Made by a program: the position numbers and the translations under genes. A DNA stretch of 64,000 nucleotides from Methylobacterium nodulans ORS 2060 (lineage in GTDB: Bacteria > Pseudomonadota > Alphaproteobacteria > Rhizobiales > Beijerinckiaceae): NCBI RefSeq assembly GCF_000022085.1, contig NC_011894.1, positions 2,321,501-2,385,500 on the forward strand, read 5' to 3'. Below are positions 6,807 to 14,281 of the stretch, piece by piece. How positions within the stretch are numbered: the stretch's first letter is position 1; every line of letters starts with the position of its first letter. The notes beneath the pieces were generated by a model, which did not search any database, had not been told where the DNA came from, and saw nothing but the letters and a program-made list of their open reading frames with translations.

Positions 6807-7944
6807 ACGGCTCGACCTTTGCGTGCTTCGAAATCGCTCCGACTGCGTCGTCGACGCCGCGGAACAGGATGATCGCGTCGGCGGGAGGAGCCGCAGCATC
6901 TCCGTACCTCTCGACGCAGGACGCGCGCACAACCTGGAGGCCCGGATCCGCATGGAACGCCTCCAGGGCCGCGATTTCCGCTGCGCTCGCGCCACCCAGG
7001 CGCCAGGACTGCTCCAGGACGCCGGACCGCCAGCGCCCCTGCGCATCAAGCCCCTGAACAACATCGTAGTTCCTGCGGGAGGCGAGCAGGCCCGGGAATT
7101 GCGCCGATGCGGCGGCGTCGTAGGCGCGCGCCTGCTGCACCGCGATCCGTGCCGCCTCTGGCATGGCGAGGGCGAGCAGGGCCTCGAACCCGCCGCGGAC
7201 AACCACGAGATCCGAGCCGCCATACACCTCGAGGCCGCCGTTGTCCGGCGTGAGGCGCTGCGTGCCGTAGTAGCTCACGAGCAGATCGCAGGCCTGCACC
7301 TGACCGATGCTGTAGGTCGTCGTGCTCGTGAGGTTCTCTTCCAGTACAAGGCCGGAGCGGGAGAGCTCGCCCGGGTCGACCGCCCCGAGCGCGGCCTCCA
7401 ACGCGGCGAGATCCGAGAGCGGCACTTGCCCGCGCCCTCCGGTGGCTAGAACCGGCTTGAGGCGCACGCCCCCGCGCCGAAGGAGCTGCTCCGTTGCGCG
7501 GACGGCATCCTCCTGCGTGAACACTGTGAATCCGGCAAGGACGACGCTATGCACCGCGTCCCCGAACGCCTGCTTCCATCCGGGAGGCGCGTTCGCGTCT
7601 GGGGTCACGAGCGGGTGGGTAATGGCCTTGGTGGCCACGAAGGCGTGCGGCACCACGCCTCCGAACAGATCCTGCTCACCGCGGATCCCAAGGTCACTCG
7701 CCGTCTCAAGGCCGACGAGTGTCCGATTCGGAACGAAGTAGACCGGACCGCCATAGCGGCGTGCAGGATCGTACTCGCCCCCGAATTCAAAGCTCATGAG
7801 AGCGGCGAGCCGCTTGGCAATCTCGGCGCGCGACACACGCTCATGGAGCGAGGACAGTTCGGCACTGCCGTCCTGATAGACAGCCACGACACCGCCTGCG
7901 GCGGAGCGACGGGCCTGATATTGTGCGGGCTGCGGCATGGCCAT
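6793..7944 (-). CDS. DUF3182 family protein (ATP-grasp-like)
   Basis: 383 residues. The central part has an ATP-grasp look: RLKPVLATGGRGQ (about residue 165) resembles the lysine/glycine-rich ATP loop, SGLVLEENL (about 197) a strand with acidic metal ligands, and YGGSDLVVVRGG a later core strand. It matches my memory of DUF3182, a family of uncharacterised, presumably cytoplasmic proteins. In-frame ATGs at 7944 and 7938 are both possible; neither has a strong ribosome site. Its 3' end overlaps the alpha/beta-hydrolase start by 14 bp, forming a two-gene unit. Confidence 0.78.
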   Translation of the reverse strand: MAMPQPAQYQARRSAAGGVVAVYQDGSAELSSLHERVSRAEIAKRLAALMSFEFGGEYDPARRYGGPVYFVPNRTLVGLETASDLGIRGEQDLFGGVVPHAFVATKAITHPLVTPDANAPPGWKQAFGDAVHSVVLAGFTVFTQEDAVRATEQLLRRGGVRLKPVLATGGRGQVPLSDLAALEAALGAVDPGELSRSGLVLEENLTSTTTYSIGQVQACDLLVSYYGTQRLTPDNGGLEVYGGSDLVVVRGGFEALLALAMPEAARIAVQQARAYDAAASAQFPGLLASRRNYDVVQGLDAQGRWRSGVLEQSWRLGGASAAEIAALEAFHADPGLQVVRASCVERYGDAAAPPADAIILFRGVDDAVGAISKHAKVEPYDPG

Positions 7945-8191
7945 CGTTCCGCAGGCTTCTGTGCGGGATCACGCTGCTGGCGCGCCGCGAGCGGCATCGC
8001 CATTATATGGCATAATAACATCTCGCTTCTTCGTCGCCCAATGGCGCAATCAGACCGGTATTCGTCATATATTGGCAGTATCGCGGTGTCTGATCCGGCA
8101 TGGCTTTACCTGCAAGAACAGGCGCATGGGTTCGGGCCGCCTTGAAAGGGTGTAGGTCGGGTTCAGACATCCGAACTTCCATCTGCTGCGG

Positions 8192-8638
8192 TCAGAAGCG
8201 TGCGACCAGCACCATGCCACCAATCATCAGGGCAATGCCGATCAAGCGCCACAGGTTCGCCGCATGTACTTCGAACCCGAGCCAGCCGAAGTGGTCGAGT
8301 ATCACGGAGGAGTCCACCTGGCCGGTCACCACCGAGGCCATGAGCGTGGCTGCACCGAGCTGGTAGGCCAGCAGAATGGCCGCCAGGCCGTAAGCGGCCC
8401 CGGCCAGTCCACCAACCCAGGCCCACCAGGGCACCCCGGCGATCTTATCGGGGCCCGGCCAGGCTTGGCGCACAAGCAGGCTTGCCAAAATGACCGCGCC
8501 AAAGCCCAGGGCGTAGTTGACCAGGAGCGCCGCCATCGGCTCGCCCAGGCCCTTGCGCAGCGCGGCATTGCTACCCGCCTGCACCGTCGTCAGAGCACCT
8601 GCGAGGACGGCAATCGGGACAACGAACCAGGCCAACAT
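8192..8638 (-). CDS. YdcZ-family DMT transporter
   Basis: 148 residues, almost entirely hydrophobic, with about five membrane helices and the family signature AGSNAALRKGLGEPMAALLVNY near residue 20-42. This fits the DUF606/YdcZ family (PF04657) of the drug/metabolite transporter superfamily, whose 5-TM proteins often act as homo- or heterodimers. Substrate unknown. ATG 8638 begins exactly where homology starts. Directly upstream are 3' remnants of a DUF1259 gene and of an ATP-grasp gene. A decayed copy of this gene's first 20 codons lies at 12506. Confidence 0.85.
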   Translation of the reverse strand: MLAWFVVPIAVLAGALTTVQAGSNAALRKGLGEPMAALLVNYALGFGAVILASLLVRQAWPGPDKIAGVPWWAWVGGLAGAAYGLAAILLAYQLGAATLMASVVTGQVDSSVILDHFGWLGFEVHAANLWRLIGIALMIGGMVLVARF

Positions 8639-8678
8639 GCTTGCCTCAGTGCTTGCGCATGAACACTGTCCCGTCAGC

Positions 8679-8798
8679 TCAGCTTCGGGTGGCCTTTACG
8701 TGCTGGGGTGCGGCGACCAGACCCTTGGCCAGGCAAGTCGTATCGGCATTGGCCCAGAACTCCATGAAGAACAGCTGGGGTTCGTCGTCGGGCGTAAT
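8679..8798 (-). pseudogene. 3' remnant of a DUF1259 gene
   Basis: Minus-strand translation gives ITPDDEPQLFFMEFWANADT followed by CLAKGLVAAPQHVKATRS and a stop at 8679. This aligns with the last 40 residues of the intact DUF1259 protein at 16797-17759 (GDEPRLFFMHFWANDDTAKL...). Upstream of 8798 the similarity stops. A truncated duplicate. Confidence 0.65.
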
Positions 8799-8883
8799 GA
8801 CGCTGAAAGCGGCGAGGGGTCAATCAGTCGGCGCATGATCGTTTCATCCGATGTGGTGTCACATTCAGCCTCGCGCGATCAGG

Positions 8884-9000
8884 TCAGAGTTGTCCGGCCG
8901 TACGGCGGTGACAGGCCGCGGTAAGCCGTCGGAGCGTTGCTCGGGCCGGAGCATCGGGCGCCTCATCCGGAATTGGAGATACGAAACTCGCGTTGATCTC
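8884..9000 (-). pseudogene. 3' remnant of a Cj0069-type ATP-grasp gene
   Basis: 38 codons reading EINASFVSPIPDEAPDAPAR and then TLRRL before a TGA at 8884. They match the C-terminal region (EINASSVFPIPDEAPEAL...TLRRLI) of the intact ATP-grasp gene at 12543-13643. Nothing upstream of 9000 continues the match. Together with the DUF1259 remnant it shows a related gene cluster was deleted here. Confidence 0.65.
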
Positions 9001-9056
9001 ACAATCATGTGAATGTTAGGGCTAAATCAATGGCATTTGTTGCAGCATCCCTTTGA

Positions 9057-9806
9057 TCAGCTCGGTTGAATGACGGTGAAGTCGTCGAAGAGGACGTAGC
9101 TGTCAGCTTTCGACCATAATCCGACCTTGCCTGCGACCGGAGCAGGCAGTGCATGAGTCAGCGTCAGTTTGCCGTCGAGGTAGCCCTGAACCGTGCGGCC
9201 CTTCACCGACACCCGCAGATCGTGCCACCGACGTGACGCGGTAGGTGTGTTGCGGACCCACTCTACCGAGCTGCGCTTCCCCCGCACGACCCGCCATAAT
9301 ACGAGGTTGTTCTCCAGAGCATTGGCACGTACGGTCAGGTAATCACCGTTCGGCTTGAGGTTGAACAGGATGCCCGCAGCCTGATCGATCCGGCCCTCAA
9401 GGGCCTTGAAGCGAACTGCGATTTCGCCCTGGCTGAAGTCGTCCACGCCCTTGGCCACCGCGTAGGGGAAGTAGGCGTAGGCCTGCACGCCATCGAGGAA
9501 CTCAGCATAGCGCTCGCCGTAGATGGCCCGCGCCTTGTCGGCGATGCCGGCCGATGCTTGGCCCGGACGCCAACGCCGCCCGTCCACGGCCAGTACACGG
9601 TTGTCGCCGTCAGCGGCGATGACCCAGTTGCCGACGATCGGCACGAATGCTTTCGGTTCGGCACCGACCGTCTCGGACGAGAAATCGATAACGCCCGGAG
9701 CGGCTGCGAAGACTGATCGGATGAGTGCCGGCAGCGCCAAGGAGGCCGCAGCGCCGGCCACGACCCCGCGCCGGGACGGTCGAGGCAGATGCAGGATGGA
9801 CGTCAT
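9057..9806 (-). CDS. Tat-exported LamG/DUF1080-like domain protein
   Basis: 249 residues from ATG 9806, preceded by CAGGAGAG. The N-terminus has a Tat-type signal: SRRGVVAG followed by a hydrophobic stretch ending FAAA near residue 37. The remainder is a beta-rich jelly-roll (FSSETVGAEPKAF, GNWVIAADGDNRVLAVDGR, HDLRVSVKGRTVQGYLDGK, VGLWSKADSYVLFDDF), the pattern of concanavalin-like LamG/DUF1080 domains that bind or process glycans. Its start overlaps the upstream permease stop by 4 bp (ATGA), so it is the third gene of an ABC-transporter operon and probably a periplasmic partner. Confidence 0.8.
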   Translation of the reverse strand: MTSILHLPRPSRRGVVAGAAASLALPALIRSVFAAAPGVIDFSSETVGAEPKAFVPIVGNWVIAADGDNRVLAVDGRRWRPGQASAGIADKARAIYGERYAEFLDGVQAYAYFPYAVAKGVDDFSQGEIAVRFKALEGRIDQAAGILFNLKPNGDYLTVRANALENNLVLWRVVRGKRSSVEWVRNTPTASRRWHDLRVSVKGRTVQGYLDGKLTLTHALPAPVAGKVGLWSKADSYVLFDDFTVIQPS

Positions 9807-11179
9807 GGGCGCTCTCCTGTTGCACGTAACTGAAAGGCGCGCGCCGGCCGTCGCGACTGCCACCATGCGAGGGCGACGACAGCAGGCAGCACCCCGTAGA
9901 ACCACGGAGCGACGAGGCTGGCATTGGCGACGGTCGGGTAGCCCGCGTAGTCCGTGGCCGCCGACGGATCGGCTACGACGCCAGTCAGCTCGTAAATCAG
10001 CGGCAGCACCTCGCGTGGGCTGGTCGAGCGGCTCTCGGCTTGGACGCCATGATACGTGTAGGTCACTAGCCCGTACCGATCGTCGTCGGCTTGCGAGAAC
10101 AATGTCTTTGCCGTCGCCGCGAGGGTCACGTCGAGATTGGGCAGCAGGCGGCGCAGCTTCCCCAAAACTTGACGGTCGAAATCTGCGAGGCGCGGGTCCT
10201 CAGGCGAGAGATGCACGGTAATCGCCAACGGCCCGGCGATCTTCCGCAACGCCGCCTCGTCGCCCGGCGCGAACGAGTTCCGCCGGTTCTCAGTCGTGTC
10301 GAGATAGAAGCTGGTTTGTCCACCCAGCGCGGCGGCAGCGAGTGTGACTGTCACGATACTTGCAGACAGCAGCACTCGGCGGCGATCTGGCGGCCCGGGA
10401 CGCAGCCACAGGGTTGCCAGCGCGGCGAAACCGGCCGCCGCGATCAGCATCCCGAGGACCGCAGGAGCCGCGAGCAGTCCAGTCTCAAACGTCCGCAGCG
10501 CGGCGGTCGGCGAAAGGTCGGCCAGCCGGCGCATCCATTCCCCTTGGCCCGCGCCGGCAAAGTCCAGGATCCAAGCGCCAAGCGTGAAGGCCAAGGCGAC
10601 GATGGCGGCTGTCGCCGGACCATCGGTCACCGCCGCCGCGAACAGACCGACGCAGGCGATCAGCAGGCCGTAGAGGAGGTGCCCCAGCAGCAAGGTGAGC
10701 GTCTCGGGCAGCCAGAGATGGCCGCCGAGCAAGGCCCAGAGCAACAGCGCAGAAAGACCAGGCAGCGCTGTCAGCAGCCAACCAACAAGCACCACGGCAA
10801 GTTTGATGGCGATGAGTGTCGTCGAACGGTAGGGCAGCTGCAGCATTAGCTTGAGGCCGCCGTCCGCCTTCTCGGCACCAAGCGCCCGGATGGCCACGAA
10901 CGGGAAGAGCAGAGTGGTTGCGACGTAGAACGCTCCGAAGGTCGGGACCAGCACCCCGTCGAGGGGTGACAGTCCGCGCGCGAGCTCCGGGAACGAGGAG
11001 GCGGACCGGCTCGCTTCACCGTACAGCGCGAGCGCTTGAATGAAGCCGTAACCCACCACAGGACACAGAAGCAGCAATACGGCCCACAGGGCCCAGCCGG
11101 CGAGCAGGGTACGCAGTTCCGTCACGAACAGTGGCGCCAGCGGCGCGCGCCGGAGGCGCGGGCGATCAGGTAAGGGCAA
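9803..11179 (-). CDS. ABC-2 type permease with fused GldG-like periplasmic region
   Basis: 458 residues from a TTG start at 11179. I chose TTG because GAGGAGG lies 6 bases upstream and homology starts shortly after (TELRTLLAGWALW); it overlaps the ATPase gene by 14 bp. Residues 15-265 hold about six membrane helices of an ABC-2 permease (GldF/NosY type). After a helix around 280, residues 300-420 form a soluble domain (TTENRRNSFAPGDEAALRKI, LAITVHLSPEDPRLADFDRQ, LLPNLDVTLA) resembling the GldG/IFT52-like domain. A last helix (APWFYGVLPAVVALAWW) anchors the C-terminus. Substrate unknown. Confidence 0.82.
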   Translation of the reverse strand: MPLPDRPRLRRAPLAPLFVTELRTLLAGWALWAVLLLLCPVVGYGFIQALALYGEASRSASSFPELARGLSPLDGVLVPTFGAFYVATTLLFPFVAIRALGAEKADGGLKLMLQLPYRSTTLIAIKLAVVLVGWLLTALPGLSALLLWALLGGHLWLPETLTLLLGHLLYGLLIACVGLFAAAVTDGPATAAIVALAFTLGAWILDFAGAGQGEWMRRLADLSPTAALRTFETGLLAAPAVLGMLIAAAGFAALATLWLRPGPPDRRRVLLSASIVTVTLAAAALGGQTSFYLDTTENRRNSFAPGDEAALRKIAGPLAITVHLSPEDPRLADFDRQVLGKLRRLLPNLDVTLAATAKTLFSQADDDRYGLVTYTYHGVQAESRSTSPREVLPLIYELTGVVADPSAATDYAGYPTVANASLVAPWFYGVLPAVVALAWWQSRRPARAFQLRATGERP

Positions 11180-11933
11180 GGAACACCTCCTCAAGCCCGG
11201 CGTCGGACGCGAGCCCAGCCGTCGCGCGCAACGTCTCGAGCGTACCTTCGCCTCGGACGCGGCCGGCACTGAGCAGGACGAAGCGGTCACAGACGCGTGC
11301 AGCATCGGTGAGCTGGTGAATGGACAGAAACAGAGTCCGCCCACGCGCAGCGACGCTCCGCAGATGGCGCATGACGTCCCGAGTCTGGTGCAGGTCGAGG
11401 CCATCGAAGGGCTCGTCGAAGAGGAGCAGCGGGTGCGGCGCCAGCAGCCCAATCGCCAGCAGCAGACGCCGGCGGTAGCCCTTGGACAACTCGCCAGCTC
11501 TCTTGCCCAGGACGGGGGCGAGACCGAGGGCCGCAAGGGTCGTGTTGATCTCGTCCTTCGGCAGCTGGTACGCCGCCCCGAAGAACGACAGTACGTTGGC
11601 GACACGGTGATCGGTAAAGGGCGCAATGCCGTCCGGCAGGTAAAACAAGACGGTCTTGCGCGAGCGGATCGGCAAGGCCTCGCCGCGCCAAGTGACGCTG
11701 CCGTGATCGGTGGACAGCAGTCCAGCCAGACACTCCAGCAGAGTCGTTTTGCCCGAGCCGTTCGGGCCGATCAGGCCCAGGATCTCGCCTTCGCGCACGG
11801 CAAAATCCACCTCCGATAGCGCAACGTCTGCTCCAAACCGCTTCGAAAAACCGGCAACGCGCAGCAAGATTGCACCGCTGCGCTCTCCGTTAATCTGAGG
11901 ATCGGTTAAGTTCGGAGTTGCCCAGCTGATCAT
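11166..11933 (-). CDS. ABC transporter ATP-binding protein
   Basis: 255 residues from ATG 11933; an in-frame ATG at 11975 adds 14 residues and has no better ribosome site. All nucleotide-binding motifs are present: Walker A GPNGSGKTT, signature LSKGYRRRLLLA (an LSKGY variant of LSGGQ, common in CcmA/NatA-type ATPases), Walker B LLLFDEP, and the switch His in SIHQL. It energises the adjacent ABC-2 permease, whose start lies inside this gene, so the two are translationally coupled. Confidence 0.9.
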   Translation of the reverse strand: MISWATPNLTDPQINGERSGAILLRVAGFSKRFGADVALSEVDFAVREGEILGLIGPNGSGKTTLLECLAGLLSTDHGSVTWRGEALPIRSRKTVLFYLPDGIAPFTDHRVANVLSFFGAAYQLPKDEINTTLAALGLAPVLGKRAGELSKGYRRRLLLAIGLLAPHPLLLFDEPFDGLDLHQTRDVMRHLRSVAARGRTLFLSIHQLTDAARVCDRFVLLSAGRVRGEGTLETLRATAGLASDAGLEEVFLALT

Positions 11934-12008
11934 GGTGCCCGTCGCTTCGCGTCGGAACTCAGCCCGCGTTCGCATTCAATTTGTCGAGAGCCTCGCGCAG
12001 CCCCCTCG

Positions 12009-12506
12009 CTAGCACACCTGAGTGATCGCAGGCCCGGAGTTGCGCGATGAATAACCAGGGCTCATCGACGGAGCGTAGAGTTGTACATAGCGATACCCAT
12101 GCTGCCGCAGAAGCTGGCTTCCTCGAGAGCACGGCCATTTCTCACGGAACGCGAGGCTTGCTCCCGCCAACATGTCGAGCCGCAGGAGCGCCTCATGGGC
12201 CCGCGTCCAAGTCAGGAAGATCTCCGACAACTGCTCGAGCGCGTAATGGGCCTTGCAGATGCCGCCCTTGTGACCCCCGTCCCCAAAGGCCGTCAGGGTG
12301 TCGGCCACACCGATCAGATAGGCGCTGCACCAGCCCAAAGCATCGCCCTGCTCGGCGATACAGACCGCTTCAAGACTGCGCGTCGTCCGATCTCGCACAT
12401 CGACGACACGCGGTCCTGACTCGGCAGCCGAAGACTGTATATCGGTTGGCAACGTGGTCAGGACACCAGCAACGAGGTCAGTTGGAACAGCAACCCAGGC
12501 GGACAT
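12009..12506 (-). CDS. chimeric ORF: decayed YdcZ 5' end fused to a Rap1a/Tai-like domain
   Basis: 165 residues from ATG 12506 (a second ATG at 12524). The first 20 residues (MSAWVAVPTDLVAGVLTTLP) and the upstream leader match the start of the YdcZ gene at 8638 (MLAWFVVPIAVLAGALTTVQ). After residue about 30 the sequence changes to a Rap1a/Tai immunity-like pattern: WCSAYLIGVADTL, then a GGICKAHYALEQL helix and a terminal KWPCSRG, the paired cysteines typical of PF18602. A real Rap1a protein would have a signal peptide, and this N-terminus is a poor one. It may be a fused remnant, not a working gene. Confidence 0.5.
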   Translation of the reverse strand: MSAWVAVPTDLVAGVLTTLPTDIQSSAAESGPRVVDVRDRTTRSLEAVCIAEQGDALGWCSAYLIGVADTLTAFGDGGHKGGICKAHYALEQLSEIFLTWTRAHEALLRLDMLAGASLAFREKWPCSRGSQLLRQHGYRYVQLYAPSMSPGYSSRNSGPAITQVC

Positions 12507-12542
12507 GCCAGCCTCCATCCTCACCGCGTGAACACAGTGTCG

Positions 12543-13643
12543 TCACTCCGCTTCGGCCGCCTTACGTTCTGGAGGGGGCACCTGGGCCTGCATAGCTTCC
12601 CGATTACGCGCCTCACGGACCGCGATGAGCCGCCTGAGGGTCGTGTTGGCCAAGGCTTCGGGTGCCTCGTCCGGAATGGGAAAGACCGAACTCGCGTTGA
12701 TCTCGCAGAGCACGTAAGTGTCCTCGCCGGCCGGGTTCCTCGGACCGAGCAGGAAATCGGCGTCCCAGATCACCGGCAACGCCTCCGGGTCGAGGCCGAG
12801 CAGGCGGGCCATCTGCGGCACCCACTCCCGTTCGAGCAGGCCCCGCAGGCACTGGAACCGCGCGTCGTCCGGCCCCGAATAGAGGCGGGGCTCCGCCGGT
12901 CCCGCCTCGGGCGGGGCAAGGGCCCGGACCCGCTGATGGCCGAAGCCCACCACCCTGTCGCCCGACAGATAGCAGCGGATCATGCCCTCTAGGTGCCGCG
13001 CCTGGAACGGCTGGTCCACCAGGGTGCCGCCGTCGGTGAAGTCGGCCACCCGCTCCGCCATGAACGCGTCGAGCGGCAGGGTGCGCCCGTGACGATCGCC
13101 CCACGCCTCCTGGACGGCGACGTCGGCCCCCGTCGACCGCTCAACCTTCCAGACCCCGAGCCCGCCGTTGCCGCGGTTCCGCTTCAGCACCCGCGGGCCC
13201 GCCGCAACCCGCGCAGGAAACTCCGCCGCGAGCGCAGCGTGATCTCTGTACACGTGGGTGTCGGTGCCCCAGCCCAGCTCGCGGGTCCGATGGAGCACCT
13301 CCTTCACGCCGATCCGGGTGATGACGTCCGGATGACCGCTGACGAAGATGCCCGCCGCGGCCACCTCCCGTAGCAAATCATCCAGCACCCCACGCCCGCC
13401 GCTGCCCGGTGCTGGGATTGGGTTCACCCAGACCAGCACCCCGTCCACGCCCATCAGCTGGGCGCGCACATCGTCGGTGAGCGGGTCCGACCAGACCGCC
13501 GGCTCGGCGGCGATTCCGTGCCGCTCCAGCGCCGCGAAGATCGCGGTGAGCCGGCTCGTCTCCGGCCGCGCCTCCGCGCGCTCCCGGGCGTCACCCCACC
13601 AGACGATGGCAACCTTGAAACGGTGTGAGAGGGCATCAGGCAT
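12543..13643 (-). CDS. Cj0069-family ATP-grasp-like protein
   Basis: 366 residues from ATG 13643; a GTG at 13661 is an alternative. The layout is that of an ATP-grasp enzyme: an N-terminal Rossmann-like domain (FKVAIVWWGDARERAE, VDGVLVWVNPIPAPGSGG), the ATP loop RVLKRNRGNGGLGVWKVE (about residue 160), a central segment with VDQPFQARHLEGMIRCYL, and the metal-binding end VIWDADFLLG...YVLCEINASSVFPIP. This matches the uncharacterised Cj0069 family, probably a carboxylate-amine or similar ligase. A decayed copy of its 3' end lies at 8884-9000 and a YdcZ-like 5' fragment follows it, so this is one of two versions of the same gene neighbourhood. Confidence 0.78.
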   Translation of the reverse strand: MPDALSHRFKVAIVWWGDARERAEARPETSRLTAIFAALERHGIAAEPAVWSDPLTDDVRAQLMGVDGVLVWVNPIPAPGSGGRGVLDDLLREVAAAGIFVSGHPDVITRIGVKEVLHRTRELGWGTDTHVYRDHAALAAEFPARVAAGPRVLKRNRGNGGLGVWKVERSTGADVAVQEAWGDRHGRTLPLDAFMAERVADFTDGGTLVDQPFQARHLEGMIRCYLSGDRVVGFGHQRVRALAPPEAGPAEPRLYSGPDDARFQCLRGLLEREWVPQMARLLGLDPEALPVIWDADFLLGPRNPAGEDTYVLCEINASSVFPIPDEAPEALANTTLRRLIAVREARNREAMQAQVPPPERKAAEAE

Positions 13644-13729
13644 GATCGCGGTCCGGATCACAGTTGCGAGGAGTACCTCAGGCGGATCGCCAGTAGGACG
13701 ATGCGGTCGAGATGCTGCGCCATCCTGTT

Positions 13730-14026
13730 CTACGGATCGCGGATGTAAGCATCGAAAATAGGCGAGCTCGCCCGTCGCAGCTCGACGCAGTCATGATCGA
13801 CCCACATCTCGTAGCACGCACTGAGAACATCGGGAATTTTCTTGCACACATGATTTTTCTCTACGATCCAAGCGCCCGATGGGATGATCCGATTATTATC
13901 GATGCGCAGCTTTCCGTTCCGCATGTAGGTTTCGCCCCAGTGGGCGTAGTCCGTGAGCATTCTGCCTGCCAGAGCTTTCGGAGTTAGTACAACATCAGCG
14001 CGTTCCGGGCGGGACACATGTAGCAT
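13730..14026 (-). CDS. hypothetical protein, possibly truncated
   Basis: 98 residues, no family recognised. The middle reads WGETYMRNGKLRIDNNRI and then WIVEKNHVCKKIPDVLSACY, which has the spacing of two cysteines in small exported domains such as DUF995. No signal peptide is seen at the N-terminus, and an in-frame stop lies three codons upstream of the ATG at 14026. The gene may therefore have lost its start. Codon use is less GC-rich than its neighbours. It lies just downstream of the IS-disrupted exported protein. Confidence 0.4.
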   Translation of the reverse strand: MLHVSRPERADVVLTPKALAGRMLTDYAHWGETYMRNGKLRIDNNRIIPSGAWIVEKNHVCKKIPDVLSACYEMWVDHDCVELRRASSPIFDAYIRDP

Positions 14027-14281
14027 CCATAGTCAATGACATGCCGTAGCTCAGAGCACTTGTGGATCTCTAATCGTCATCGCCGTCGTCCTCCCGAAAA
14101 CGTCCGGTGCGGGAGTCGACAGTTATGTCCCGCTCTTGTCCGTCCTTAACCCCTCTCACCTGCAGAAAGTCGCCGCTACGGTGGATTTCAACGCTTAACC
14201 AACCCTGGGATTGCAGTGTTTCCCTAACTTGATCCTCCGTCACTGGCCGGTCGCCTGCGATGAGAATCCGGTCCTCCCTAG

